Assembly (NCBI GenBank): GCA_903914615.1
Contig: CAIWPS010000530.1
Coordinates: 1 to 32,103, forward strand
DNA: 32,103 nt
Reading direction: 5' to 3'
From: an uncultured beta proteobacterium
Lineage (GTDB): Bacteria > Pseudomonadota > Gammaproteobacteria > Burkholderiales > Burkholderiaceae_C
The notes beneath the pieces were generated by a model. It was not told the DNA's origin, did no database searches, and worked only from the letters and a program-made list of their open reading frames with translations. Position 1 is the first letter of the stretch. Each line of letters opens with the position of its first letter. Below, piece after piece: positions 16,294 to 26,147 of the stretch. The position numbers and the translations under genes were made by a program.

Positions 16294-16370
16294 TTTGCTG
16301 CGCTGCAACATGGAACGAAGTATAGGGTTTCCGCCAAGGCGCGCAAGCGATTTTTGCTGCGCTGCAACAT
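16294..16370. promoter_or_regulatory. Divergent phasin/HDAC promoter with two identical operator-like elements (PhaR-like candidates)
   Basis: TTTGCTGCGCTGCAACAT occurs perfectly at 16294-16311 and 16353-16370; phasin -10 TATACT (16319-16324, minus) and -35 TTGCGC (16341-16346, minus, 16-bp spacer) lie between the copies. Confidence 0.7.
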
Positions 16371-16399
16371 TCTAGGGGTGGCTTTCTAGAATCCGCCCC

Positions 16400-17362
16400 G
16401 TGCTCGCCTTCCACTCCGACGCCTTCGTGCTGCCACTGCCGCCCGGGCACAGCTTCCCGATGAGCAAGTACCGGTTGCTGCGCGAAGCCGTGGAGCAGAC
16501 GCTGCCGGCCATCCGTGTCGTCGAAGCGCCGCCGGCCAGCGACGGCGAACTGGCCCTGGCCCACGAACCGGCGTGGATCTCGGCCGTGGCCGAGGGCACG
16601 ATGAGCGCGGCGCAACAGCGCGAGATCGGCTTCCCCTGGTCGCCGCGCATGGCGGAGCGCTCGCGGCGCTCGGTGGGCGCCACCATCGCCGCGGCAAGGG
16701 CGGCGCTGTTCCAGGGGGAGGGCGTGGCCGCCAACCTGGCCGGCGGCACCCATCACGCCCACGCCCACAAGGGCTCGGGCTACTGTGTCTTCAACGACGT
16801 CGCGGTGGCGGCGCGGCTGATGCAGGCGGAATGGCACCGCCAGCATCGCCGCCTGCTGCGCGTGTGCGTGATCGACCTCGACGTGCACCAGGGCAACGGC
16901 ACCGCCGCGATCTTCCGCGACGACCCCACGGTGTTCACGCTGTCGCTGCATGGCGCGCGCAACTTCCCGTTTCGCAAGGAGGCCAGCGACCTCGACGTCG
17001 AACTGCCCGACGGCTGCGCCGACGCGCCCTACCTGCAGGCACTGGATGCGGCGCTGGACCAGGCCTGGTCGATGCAGGCCGCATCGCCTCCGGGCCTGGC
17101 CTTCTACCTCGCCGGCGCGGACCCGCACGAAAACGACCGCCTCGGCCGCCTGAAGATCAGCAGCGCCGGCCTGGCCGAGCGCGACCGCCGCGTGCTGGCG
17201 GCCTTGCACGCGCGGCGCATCCCGGTGGCGCTGGCCATGGCCGGCGGCTACGGGCGCGACCTTGCCGTCACCGTGGAAGTGCAGCGGCAGACGCTGCGCG
17301 AGGCGCTCGGCGCGTGGCGCGCCTGGAGAGGCCTGCCGGCGATGGAAGAATGCTTGCCATGA
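16400..17362 (+). CDS. Histone deacetylase family protein (class II / acetylpolyamine-amidohydrolase-like)
   Basis: 320 aa, GTG start; LAGGTHHAHAHKGSGYCVFNDVAVAA, VCVIDLDVHQGNGTAAIF, FTLSLHGARNFPFRK, YLAGADPHENDRLGRL, AMAGGYG motifs. Confidence 0.93.
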   Translation: MLAFHSDAFVLPLPPGHSFPMSKYRLLREAVEQTLPAIRVVEAPPASDGELALAHEPAWISAVAEGTMSAAQQREIGFPWSPRMAERSRRSVGATIAAARAALFQGEGVAANLAGGTHHAHAHKGSGYCVFNDVAVAARLMQAEWHRQHRRLLRVCVIDLDVHQGNGTAAIFRDDPTVFTLSLHGARNFPFRKEASDLDVELPDGCADAPYLQALDAALDQAWSMQAASPPGLAFYLAGADPHENDRLGRLKISSAGLAERDRRVLAALHARRIPVALAMAGGYGRDLAVTVEVQRQTLREALGAWRAWRGLPAMEECLP

Positions 17363-17802
17363 GCGAACGCCCGCAGCCGCTGCCGCGCAGCCACTTCCCG
17401 CGCTTCCAGACCCTCACCACGCGCTGGATGGACAACGACGTCTACGGCCACGTCAACAACGTCGTCCACTACAGCTTCTTCGACACGGCGGTGAACCGCT
17501 ACCTCATCGAGGCCGGCGCGCTGGACATCCACGCCGGTGCCGTCATCGGCCTGGTGGTGCAGACGCAGTGCCACTACTTCGAGAGCATTGCCTTCCCGCA
17601 GACCGTGCATGCCGGCCTGCGCGTGGCGCACCTGGGCCGGTCCAGCGTGCGCTACGAAGTCGGCCTGTTCGCCGACGAAGCCCCACTGGCGGCGGCGGTG
17701 GGGCATTTCGTTCACGTCTACGTCGACCGTGCCAGCCGCCGCCCCGTGACCGTCCCCGACGCCCTGCGCGCCGCCCTCGAACCCCTGCGACACCCTGCAT
17801 GA
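17359..17802 (+). CDS. Acyl-CoA thioesterase (4HBT hotdog family)
   Basis: Start at ATG 17359 (ATGA overlap with upstream stop): FQTLTTRWMDNDVYGHVNNVVHYSFFDTAVNRYLIEAG, a typical 4HBT motif. Confidence 0.9.
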   Translation: MSERPQPLPRSHFPRFQTLTTRWMDNDVYGHVNNVVHYSFFDTAVNRYLIEAGALDIHAGAVIGLVVQTQCHYFESIAFPQTVHAGLRVAHLGRSSVRYEVGLFADEAPLAAAVGHFVHVYVDRASRRPVTVPDALRAALEPLRHPA

Positions 17803-18509
17803 ACCCGACACCCGAGATCACCGCCGCCAGCACCGCCGCCGTCGACGCCGCCATCACCTCGCGGCGGTCGCTGCGCGCCTTCCTGCCCACGCCGGTGCCG
17901 CGGCAGGTCATCGAGGACATCCTGGCCGTGGCCGCGCGGGCGCCTTCGGGCACCAACACGCAGCCCTGGAAGGTGCACGTGCTGACCGGCGACGCCAAGC
18001 GGTCGCTGTCGCAGGACATCCGCGCCGCCTACGACGACCCGGTCGAGCGTGCCCGCCACGTCGAGCCCTACGCCTACTACCCCACCGAGTGGCGCAGCCC
18101 CTATGTCGACCGCCGCCGCAAGGTCGGCTGGGACCTGTACACGCTGCTGGGCATCGGCAAGTCCGACAAGGCGCGCATGCACGAACAGCACGGCCGCAAC
18201 TACGACTTCTTCGGCGCCCCGGTGGGGCTCATCTTCACCATCGACCGCGTGCTGCAGCAGGGCAGCTGGCTGGACTACGGCATGTTCCTGCAGAACGTGA
18301 TGGTGGCGGCGCGCGGGCGCGGGCTGGACACCTGCCCGCAGGCGGCCTTCACGCAGTTCCACCGCATCATCGCCCGCCACCTCGGCCTGGGCGTCGACGA
18401 GACCGTGGTCTGCGGCATGTCGCTGGGCCATGCCGACCCTGACGCGGCGGCCAACCGCCTCGTCACCGAACGCGAGCCGGTCGCGGGCTTCACTCACTTC
18501 CATGGGTAG
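17799..18509 (+). CDS. Nitroreductase family protein
   Basis: ATG 17799 (ATGA overlap): AITSRRSLRAFLPTPVPRQVIEDILAVAARAPSGTNTQPWKVHVLTG ... GSWLDYGMFLQNVMVAARGRGLDTCPQAAF. Confidence 0.92.
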   Translation: MNPTPEITAASTAAVDAAITSRRSLRAFLPTPVPRQVIEDILAVAARAPSGTNTQPWKVHVLTGDAKRSLSQDIRAAYDDPVERARHVEPYAYYPTEWRSPYVDRRRKVGWDLYTLLGIGKSDKARMHEQHGRNYDFFGAPVGLIFTIDRVLQQGSWLDYGMFLQNVMVAARGRGLDTCPQAAFTQFHRIIARHLGLGVDETVVCGMSLGHADPDAAANRLVTEREPVAGFTHFHG

Positions 18510-19854
18510 AGCGGCCCGCGGCACGCTGGCCTTGGCCATCGCCGGCGGCGCGCCGGGGCTGGCGCGGGCGGCCGAGCTCGGCTTCAGCGGCCCGCGCATC
18601 GGTCCGGTGCCGCTGGAGTTCGTGTTCTTCGCCGCCGTGCTGGCAGGCGTGGCGCTGCTGCAGGCCCACACCTTGCGCGTGGCCGCCTGCGGCGCCGCCG
18701 GCATCGCCCTTTACAAGGTGCTGTGCTCGCCCTTCCGGGCCGGTGCCGGGGTGGCCGGGCTGCTGGGCCATCTCGGGCAGGAGTGGGTGGTGCTGGTCAA
18801 CCTGCTGCTGCTGCTGCTGGGCTTCGCGCTGCTGGCCGACCTGTTCGAGAAGAGCGAGCTGCCCGCGCTGCTGCCGCGCGTGCTGCCGGCGGGCTGGCAG
18901 GGCTGCTTCGTGCTGCTGGTGCTGGTGTTCGTGATCTCCAGCTTCCTCGACAACATTGCGGCGGCCATGATCGGCGGCGCCGTGGCGCACACCGTGTTCC
19001 GCGGCCGCGTCCACGTCGGCTACCTGGCGGGCATCGTCGCGGCATCGAATGCGGGCGGTGCCGGCAGCGTCGTCGGCGACACCACGACGACGATGATGTG
19101 GATCGCCGGGGTGCCACCGCTGGAGGTCCTGCACGCCTACATCGCGGCCGGTCTGGCCTTGCTGGTCTGCGGTGTGCCGGCCGCCTTGCAGCAGCAGGCG
19201 CACGAGCCCATCCAGAAGGCCGCGGGGGAAGCCGTCCGCATCGACGGCGTGCGCCTGGGCATCGTGCTCTTCACCCTCATCACGGCCATCGCCGTCAACG
19301 TGCTCGTCAACACGCGGTTTGCAGCCGCTTCCGACCGCTTCCCCTTCCTCGGCGCGGCGGTGTGGCTGGCGCTGCTGGCGGGCGCGGTGCTGCGCCAGCC
19401 CGCGTGGCGGCTGCTGCCGCGCTCCGCCACCGGCGCGGCCTTCCTGCTCTCGCTGGTGCTGTGCGCGTCGATGATGCCAGTGGACGAACTGCCGGCGGCC
19501 TCGTGGCACACGGCGCTGGGGCTGGGCTTCGTGTCCGCGGTGTTCGACAACATCCCTCTCACCGCGCTGGCGCTGAAGCAGGGGGGCTACGACTGGGGCT
19601 TCCTGGCCTACGCGGTGGGTTTCGGCGGCTCGATGATCTGGTTCGGCTCCTCCGCCGGCGTGGCCCTGAGCAGCATGTACGCGCGTGCCCGCTCGGTGCG
19701 GCTGTGGCTGCGCCATGGCTGGCACGTGGCCGTCGCCTACGTGGTGGGCTTCTTCGTCATGCTGGCGCTGTCCGGCTTCCACCCGGGGGCCGCGTTGCGC
19801 GGCCACGGGCCCGATGCGGCGGCTCCCGCCGCGCCCCTCCAAACGGCCCCGTGA
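18502..19854 (+). CDS. NhaD-like / ion-transporter superfamily membrane protein
   Basis: ATG 18502 (8-nt overlap with nitroreductase stop); many TM segments; VISSFLDNIAAAMIGGAVAH and ASNAGGAGSVVGDTTTTMMWIAGV plus repeated SAVFDNIPLTALAL...GFGGSMIWFGSSAGVAL inverted-repeat fold motifs. Confidence 0.8.
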   Translation: MGRAARGTLALAIAGGAPGLARAAELGFSGPRIGPVPLEFVFFAAVLAGVALLQAHTLRVAACGAAGIALYKVLCSPFRAGAGVAGLLGHLGQEWVVLVNLLLLLLGFALLADLFEKSELPALLPRVLPAGWQGCFVLLVLVFVISSFLDNIAAAMIGGAVAHTVFRGRVHVGYLAGIVAASNAGGAGSVVGDTTTTMMWIAGVPPLEVLHAYIAAGLALLVCGVPAALQQQAHEPIQKAAGEAVRIDGVRLGIVLFTLITAIAVNVLVNTRFAAASDRFPFLGAAVWLALLAGAVLRQPAWRLLPRSATGAAFLLSLVLCASMMPVDELPAASWHTALGLGFVSAVFDNIPLTALALKQGGYDWGFLAYAVGFGGSMIWFGSSAGVALSSMYARARSVRLWLRHGWHVAVAYVVGFFVMLALSGFHPGAALRGHGPDAAAPAAPLQTAP

Positions 19855-19858
19855 AACC

Positions 19859-20848
19859 ATGAACCGACCCCACGTCCTCGTCACCCGTGCCATCTTCCCC
19901 GAGACCATCGAGCGCCTGCGCGAGCATTTCGAGGTCGACGACAACCCGACGGACGCCGTGCTCGGCGCCGGCCTTGCGCCGCGGCTGCAGGGCAAGCAGG
20001 GCGCGCTCACCACCGGCAGCGAGCGCATCGATGCCGCGCTGCTGGCGGCCTGCCCCGGCCTGCGCGTGGTCGCCAACATGGCGGTGGGCTACAACAACTT
20101 CGACATCGCCGCCTGCACCGCGCGCGGCGTGCTGGCCACCAATACACCCGATGTGCTCACCGAGACGACGGCCGACTTCGGCTTCGCGCTGATGATGGCT
20201 GGCGCCCGCCGCATGGCCGAAGGCGAACGCTTCCTGCGCCGCGGCGAGTGGAAGAAGTGGTCCTACGACATGCTCACCGGCAGCGACGTGCACGGCGCCA
20301 CGCTGGGCATCCTGGGCATGGGTCGCATCGGCCAGGCCATCGCGCGGCGCGGCGCCCTGGGCTTCGGCATGAAGGTCGTGTATCACAACCGCAGCCGGCT
20401 GCCTGCAGCGGCCGAGGCGGCGCTGGGCGCGCGCTACCTGACGAAAGGCGAGCTGCTGGCGCAGGCCGACCACCTGGTGCTGGTGCTGCCGTATTCGGCC
20501 GAGAGCCACCACGCCATCGGCGCCGGTGAACTGGCGCAGATGAAGCCCACGGCGACGCTGACCAACATCGCCCGCGGCGGCATCGTCGACGACGCGGCGT
20601 TGGCCGTGGCGCTGCGCGACGGGCGCATCGCCGCCGCCGGCCTGGACGTCTTCGAAGGCGAACCTGCGGTGCACCCGGACCTGCTGACCCTGCCCAACGT
20701 CGTGCTCACGCCGCACATCGCCAGCGCCACCGTGGCCACCAGGCGCGCCATGGCCGAACTGGCTGCCGACAACCTGATCGAGGCGCTGACCGGCGGCGTG
20801 CCGCCGTCGCCGATCAATCCGCAAGTGCTCCCGCTCAGGCCCGCTTGA
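19859..20848 (+). CDS. 2-hydroxyacid dehydrogenase (glyoxylate/hydroxypyruvate reductase-like)
   Basis: 329 aa; [100 protein letters not shown]. Confidence 0.93.
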   Translation: MNRPHVLVTRAIFPETIERLREHFEVDDNPTDAVLGAGLAPRLQGKQGALTTGSERIDAALLAACPGLRVVANMAVGYNNFDIAACTARGVLATNTPDVLTETTADFGFALMMAGARRMAEGERFLRRGEWKKWSYDMLTGSDVHGATLGILGMGRIGQAIARRGALGFGMKVVYHNRSRLPAAAEAALGARYLTKGELLAQADHLVLVLPYSAESHHAIGAGELAQMKPTATLTNIARGGIVDDAALAVALRDGRIAAAGLDVFEGEPAVHPDLLTLPNVVLTPHIASATVATRRAMAELAADNLIEALTGGVPPSPINPQVLPLRPA

Positions 20849-22985
20849 GCTGCGCCGTGTCGAAGGGCAGGCTGCGCAGCCGCTTGCCGGTGAGGGCGAA
20901 GAGCGCGTTGGCCACCGCCGGCGCGATTGGCGGCGTGCCGGGTTCGCCGATGCCGCCCGGGTTCTCGCTGCTGGCCACGATGTGCACTTCCACCTTGGGC
21001 ATCTCGCTCATGCGCAGCACCGGGTAGTCGTTGAAGTTGCCCTGCTCGATGCGGCCGTCCTTGAAGCTGATGCGGCCGTACAGCGCTGCCGACAGGCCGT
21101 AGACGATGGCGCCCTCGATCTGCCTTTCGATGGTCTGCGGGTTGACGGTCATGCCGCAGTCCACCGCGGCCACCACGCGGTGCACGCGCGGCGTGCCGTC
21201 GGCGGCCACCGAGACCTCGGCGACCTCGGCGACGTAGCTGCCGAAGCTGGACACCACGGCGATGCCGCGCGCCCGCCCCGCCGGCAGCGGCGTGCCCCAG
21301 CCGGCCTTCGTCGCCGCGAGTTCCAGCACGCCCTTGTGGCGCGGCGACTTGCCCAGCATGGCGCGGCGGAATTCGTAGGGGTCCTTGCCGGCGGCGGCGG
21401 CGAGCTCGTCGATGAAGCCTTCGGTGAAGAAGCCGTTCTGCGAATGGCCCACCGAGCGCCAGAACCAGACCTGCGGCCCCGGCTCCACGCGGCCGTAGGC
21501 GATGCGCTGGTTGGGGATGTCGTAGGGGTGGTCGGCCAGGCCCTCGAGGGCGAAAGAGTCGACGCCGTTCTCGGGGATCTTCATGAAGCCCGAGGCGGCC
21601 ATGATCGACGGCGTGCCGACGCCGGCCTTGAGCATCGTCAGCCCACCCTTGTCGTCCAGCGCGGCCTCGAAGCGCGCCACCGAGGCAGGGCGGTAGAACT
21701 GCGCCGCCATGTCGTCCTCGCGGGCGTAGATCAGCTTCACCGGCTTGCCGCTGATCTTGCTGAGCAGCGTGGCGTCGATGACGAAGTCGGGCGCGAAGCG
21801 GCGGCCGAAGCCCCCGCCCAGCATCATGGTGTTGACCTTCACCTTGGCCGGCGCCACCGAGGCCACCTGGCCCAGGATGCCCTGCGCCGGGCCCTGGCTC
21901 TGCGTGCCGGCCCAGATCTCGACCGTGGCGTCGTCGCCCTGGCCGCGCACCCAGGCCGTGCAGTTCATCGGCTCCATGCAGGCATGGGCAAGATAGGGCG
22001 CCTCGTAGCGCGCGTCCAGCGTGCGCGCGGCGTTGGCCGCGGCGTCGCGGGTGTTGCCCTCGTCGCGCGCCACGGCGCTGGCGTCCCGCGCGCCGGCGTC
22101 GAGCATGTCGCTGATGCCGGCGCTGTTCAAGGTCGACGCCGCACCCAGGTCCCATTGCACGGCGAGTGCGTCGCGGCCCTGCTTGGCAGCCCAGTAGCCC
22201 GCGGCCAGCACGGCCACGCCGCTGGGCAGCGTGATGACCTGCTGCACGCCCTTCACGGCCTTGGCGGCGGCCTCGTTCATGGCCTTGGGCTTGGCACCGG
22301 CCTGCGGCGCGCGCGCCATCACCGCCACCAGCAGGCCGGGCACCTGGGCGTCGATGCCGAAGCGCGCCTTGCCGCTGCTCTTGTCCGGGGTGTCGAGGCG
22401 GCGCGTGGCCTTGCCCAGCAGCTTGAAGGACTTGGGGTCCTTCAGCGCCGGCTTCGCAGGCACGGGCAGCTTCGATGCCGCCACGGCCAGGCTGCCGTAG
22501 CCTGCCTTCCTGCCGCCGGGGCCGCTGACCACGCCCTTGTCGGTGCTGAGCTGCGCGGCATCCACGCCCCACTGCGCCGCGGCGGCGGCGACCAGCATCT
22601 CGCGCGCCGCGGCGCCGGCCTGGCGCATCGGCAGCCAGAAGCCGCGCACGGTGGCCGAGCCGCCGGTGGCCTGCATGCCGAAGGCCGGGTTGGCAAAGGC
22701 CTGGTCGACCGGCGCCTGCTCGACGCCGACCTTGCGCCAGTCGGCGTCCAGCTCCTCGGCCACCAGCATCGGGATCGCGGTCAGCACGCCCTGGCCCATT
22801 TCAGAGGCGCCGCAGACAATGGTCACGCTGTCGTCGCTGGCGATGCGCACGTAGGCGCTGAGGCTGGCGCTGCCCTTCGCCGCGGCGACGGCGGCGCGGC
22901 CGCTGGCCGGCAGCGTGAAGCCGACGACGAGAGCGCTGCCGGTTTGAAGGAAGCCGCGGCGGGTGGGGGTGAGGGTGGCAGTCAT
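20835..22985 (-). CDS. Molybdopterin-binding hydroxylase large subunit (IorB-like, xanthine dehydrogenase/aldehyde oxidase family), Tat signal
   Basis: 716 aa; N-terminal twin-arginine [94 protein letters not shown]. Confidence 0.93.
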   Translation of the reverse strand: MTATLTPTRRGFLQTGSALVVGFTLPASGRAAVAAAKGSASLSAYVRIASDDSVTIVCGASEMGQGVLTAIPMLVAEELDADWRKVGVEQAPVDQAFANPAFGMQATGGSATVRGFWLPMRQAGAAAREMLVAAAAAQWGVDAAQLSTDKGVVSGPGGRKAGYGSLAVAASKLPVPAKPALKDPKSFKLLGKATRRLDTPDKSSGKARFGIDAQVPGLLVAVMARAPQAGAKPKAMNEAAAKAVKGVQQVITLPSGVAVLAAGYWAAKQGRDALAVQWDLGAASTLNSAGISDMLDAGARDASAVARDEGNTRDAAANAARTLDARYEAPYLAHACMEPMNCTAWVRGQGDDATVEIWAGTQSQGPAQGILGQVASVAPAKVKVNTMMLGGGFGRRFAPDFVIDATLLSKISGKPVKLIYAREDDMAAQFYRPASVARFEAALDDKGGLTMLKAGVGTPSIMAASGFMKIPENGVDSFALEGLADHPYDIPNQRIAYGRVEPGPQVWFWRSVGHSQNGFFTEGFIDELAAAAGKDPYEFRRAMLGKSPRHKGVLELAATKAGWGTPLPAGRARGIAVVSSFGSYVAEVAEVSVAADGTPRVHRVVAAVDCGMTVNPQTIERQIEGAIVYGLSAALYGRISFKDGRIEQGNFNDYPVLRMSEMPKVEVHIVASSENPGGIGEPGTPPIAPAVANALFALTGKRLRSLPFDTAQLKRA

Positions 22986-22986
22986 C

Positions 22987-23454
22987 TCAGGCCATCCTTT
23001 CCAGCGTCACCGCGGCGTCCTTGATGGCGGCGCGGATGTGGTTGTAGGTGCCGCAGCGGCAGAGGTTGCCGCTCATCGCGGCATCGATGTCGGCATCGCT
23101 GGGCTTCTTGTTCTTGGCCAGCAGCGCGCAGGCGCTCATCACCTGGCCCGACTGGCAGTAGCCGCACTGCGGCACGTCGCGCGCCACCCAGGCCGCCTGC
23201 ACGACCTTGCCGGTGCGCGTGGCCTCCACGGCTTCGATGGTCGTGATCTTCTTGCCCGCCGCGGCAGCAATCGGGGTGACGCAGCTGCGCACCGCCACGC
23301 CGTCCAGGTGCACGGTGCAGGCACCGCACAGGGCCATGCCGCAGCCGAACTTGGTGCCGGTGAGCTGCAGGTTCTCGCGCAGCGCCCACAGCAGGGGCAT
23401 GTCGGGCTCGGCGTCGACCGCGACGGTCTTGCCGTTGACGTTGAGCTTGATCAT
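22987..23454 (-). CDS. (2Fe-2S)-binding small subunit (IorA-like)
   Basis: ATG 23454 with [61 protein letters not shown]...[16 protein letters not shown]...[21 protein letters not shown]; two 2Fe-2S motifs. Confidence 0.95.
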   Translation of the reverse strand: MIKLNVNGKTVAVDAEPDMPLLWALRENLQLTGTKFGCGMALCGACTVHLDGVAVRSCVTPIAAAAGKKITTIEAVEATRTGKVVQAAWVARDVPQCGYCQSGQVMSACALLAKNKKPSDADIDAAMSGNLCRCGTYNHIRAAIKDAAVTLERMA

Positions 23455-23539
23455 CGTTTTCTCCTCGAGTGGCGGGCGGGCGCGAGCGTACTGCAAGCCG
23501 CCCCATCGTGCAGGCGGCGGCTGCTGAGACAATCGCTCG

Positions 23540-24913
23540 ATGCCCGAATGGATAGCCCTGGCCCAGCTGGCACTGCTGGCGCTCGTCTTCTTGCTCCTGC
23601 TTCTGCTGTGGCTGCGCCGCCCCGACGGCAGCGCCGATGAACGCCGCGCCGCGCAGGTCGACCGCCTGGAACGCGAACTGCGCGACGAACTCGGCCGCCA
23701 GGGCCAGGCCACGCGCGCCGACCTCGGCACCTTCCAGCAGATGCTGCTGACGCAGAGCGGCGACGTCGCGCGCACGCAGAACGAGCAGATCGACAACTTC
23801 CGCGCCCAGCTTGCCAACACCCAGCAGCAGACCGAGGCCGCGCTGCGCCGCTTCAGCGACGCCCTGGCCGAGAGCCTGCGCACCCTGGGCGAGGCCAACG
23901 AGCGCCGCCTGGGCGAGGTGCGGCAGGCCGTCGACGCGCGGCTGCAGGCGCTGCAGGAGGGCAACGAGAAGAAGCTCGACCAGATGCGCGCCACCGTCGA
24001 CGAGAAGCTGCACGCCACGCTGGAACTGCGCCTGGGCGAGAGCTTCAAGCAGGTGGCCGAGCGGCTCGAGCAGGTGCACAAGGGCCTGGGCGAGATGCAG
24101 ACCCTGGCGCGCGACGTCGGTGCGCTGAACCGCGTGCTGACCAACGTCAAGACGCGCGGCGTCTTCGGCGAGGTGCAGCTGGCGGCACTGCTGGAGCAGG
24201 TCTTCACGCCCGAGCAGTACGCCACCAACGTCGCCACCGTGCCGGGCAGCAGCGAGCGCGTCGAGTTCGCCATCCGCCTGCCCGGCCGCGAGGCGGGCGC
24301 CGCGCCGGGGCAGGGCAAGCCGCTGTGGCTGCCCATCGATGCCAAGTTCCCGCGCGAGGACTACGAGCGCCTGCTCGACGCCAGCGAGCGCGCCGACGCC
24401 GCGGCCATGGAAGCCGCCGGCAAGGCCATCGAGACGCGGCTGAAGCTGGAGGCGCGCAGCATCCGCGACAAGTACGTGGCACCGCCCCACACCACCGACT
24501 TCGCCATCCTCTTCCTGCCCACCGAGGGCCTGTACGCCGAGGCGCTGCGCCGCCCCGGCCTGGCCGAGGCGCTGCAGCGCGAGCACAAGGTGATGCTGGC
24601 CGGGCCGACGACGCTGCTGGCCCTGCTGAACAGCCTGCAGATGGGTTTCCGCACCCTGGTGCTGGAGCAGCGATCGGCCGAGGTCTGGCAGGTGCTGGGT
24701 GCGGTGAAGACCGAGTTCGCCAAGTTCGGCGACGTGCTGGTGAAGACGCGCAAGAAGCTCGACGAGGCCAGCAACACCATCGGCCTGGCCGAGACGCGGA
24801 CACGGGCGATGGCGCGGCAGCTGCGCAGCGTCGAAGCCATGCCCGAGGCCCAGGCAGTGCAGCTGCTGCCGGGCCTGGGCGCCGACGCGGCCGAGGACGA
24901 TGGTCCCGCCTGA
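23540..24913 (+). CDS. rmuC: DNA recombination protein RmuC
   Basis: 457 aa; N-terminal TM, long coiled coil, [97 protein letters not shown]. Confidence 0.95.
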   Translation: MPEWIALAQLALLALVFLLLLLLWLRRPDGSADERRAAQVDRLERELRDELGRQGQATRADLGTFQQMLLTQSGDVARTQNEQIDNFRAQLANTQQQTEAALRRFSDALAESLRTLGEANERRLGEVRQAVDARLQALQEGNEKKLDQMRATVDEKLHATLELRLGESFKQVAERLEQVHKGLGEMQTLARDVGALNRVLTNVKTRGVFGEVQLAALLEQVFTPEQYATNVATVPGSSERVEFAIRLPGREAGAAPGQGKPLWLPIDAKFPREDYERLLDASERADAAAMEAAGKAIETRLKLEARSIRDKYVAPPHTTDFAILFLPTEGLYAEALRRPGLAEALQREHKVMLAGPTTLLALLNSLQMGFRTLVLEQRSAEVWQVLGAVKTEFAKFGDVLVKTRKKLDEASNTIGLAETRTRAMARQLRSVEAMPEAQAVQLLPGLGADAAEDDGPA

Positions 24914-26147
24914 GCCCGAGCCGGTGACCGTGGCCGTTCCCGGCAGCGCCGCCGACGTCGCGCGGCGCCCGGCCGCGAGTTCGGGCCGGGTCATCGCGGC
25001 GCTCGTCGCCGGCCAGCTGGGCGTGCATTCGGCGATGGCCGGGCTGCGCCTGGCCGCGCCGCTGCAGTTGCTGCACCAGGGCCGCAGCGCCTGGGCGGTG
25101 GGCCTGCTGCTGGCGCTGTTCGCGGCCGCGCCGGTGTGCTTCGCGCTGCCGGCCGGCCGCCTGGCCGACCGCCTGGGCTACCACCGGCCGGTCTACCTGG
25201 CGGTGGCGGTGACGGCCACCGGCTGCGTGCTGGCGCTGCTGTCGACCCTGCTCGCCGGGCCGGCGCAGTTCGCGCTGCTGTGCGTCGCGGCCATGGCCAC
25301 GGGCGCGGGGGCCAACACCGGCATGCTGACCATCCAGCGCACCGCCGGGCTGTCCGCCCGCGACGCCACCGAACGCGTGCGCGTCTTCAGCTGGCTCGGT
25401 GTGGCGCCGTCCTTCTCCAACGTCATCGGGCCGGTGGCCACCGGCTTCATGATCGACGGCTTCGGCTTCCCGGCGGCCTACGCGCTGCTGCTGCTGATGC
25501 CGCTGGCGACCCTGGTCTCGGCGCGCCAGGTGCCGCGCATCGCGCCCGCCGGCGTCGCCCGCGTGGTGGCGGGCCGCACCGCCTGGGACCTGTTGCGCGC
25601 GCCAGGCCTGCCGCGCCTGCTGGTCGTCAACTGGCTGCTCTCGATGTGCTGGGACGTCCACACCTTCGCCGTGCCGGTGCTGGGCCACGAGCGAGGCTTC
25701 TCGGCCAGCACCATCGGCCTCATCCTGGGCACCTTCACGCTCTCGGTGACGGGGGTGCGGCTGCTCATCCCCTGGCTCGCGCACCGGCTCAGCGAGGTGA
25801 CGGTGCTGCGCCTGGCCATGGCCGGCACGGGCATCGTGTTCGCGCTCTACCCCCTGGCGCCCAACCCCTGGGCGATGGGCGCCCTGGCGGTGCTGCTGGG
25901 CATCACGCTGGGCAGCGTGCAGCCGATGGTGATGTCGATGCTGCACCACCTCACGCCCGACCAGCGCCATGGCGAGGCGCTGGCCTTCCGCTCGATGGCC
26001 ATCAACATGTCGAGCACGCTGATGCCGCTGCTCTTCGGTGCCACCGGCACCCTGGTCGGCGCCGCGGTGCTGTTCTGGGTCGTCGGCGGCGCCGTCGGCG
26101 CGGGTTCGTGGGTGGCGCGGCGGCTGGAAGGCGCTGCGGCCGGCTAG
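24900..26147 (+). CDS. MFS transporter
   Basis: 415 aa; 12-TM pattern, LPAGRLADRLGYHRPVYLAVAVTATG; start overlaps the rmuC end by 14 nt. Confidence 0.88.
   Translation: MVPPEPEPVTVAVPGSAADVARRPAASSGRVIAALVAGQLGVHSAMAGLRLAAPLQLLHQGRSAWAVGLLLALFAAAPVCFALPAGRLADRLGYHRPVYLAVAVTATGCVLALLSTLLAGPAQFALLCVAAMATGAGANTGMLTIQRTAGLSARDATERVRVFSWLGVAPSFSNVIGPVATGFMIDGFGFPAAYALLLLMPLATLVSARQVPRIAPAGVARVVAGRTAWDLLRAPGLPRLLVVNWLLSMCWDVHTFAVPVLGHERGFSASTIGLILGTFTLSVTGVRLLIPWLAHRLSEVTVLRLAMAGTGIVFALYPLAPNPWAMGALAVLLGITLGSVQPMVMSMLHHLTPDQRHGEALAFRSMAINMSSTLMPLLFGATGTLVGAAVLFWVVGGAVGAGSWVARRLEGAAAG

Noticed and set aside
18801-18822. CTG trinucleotide run in the NhaD-like gene
   Set aside because: Simple consequence of a Leu-rich transmembrane helix in a GC-rich genome.
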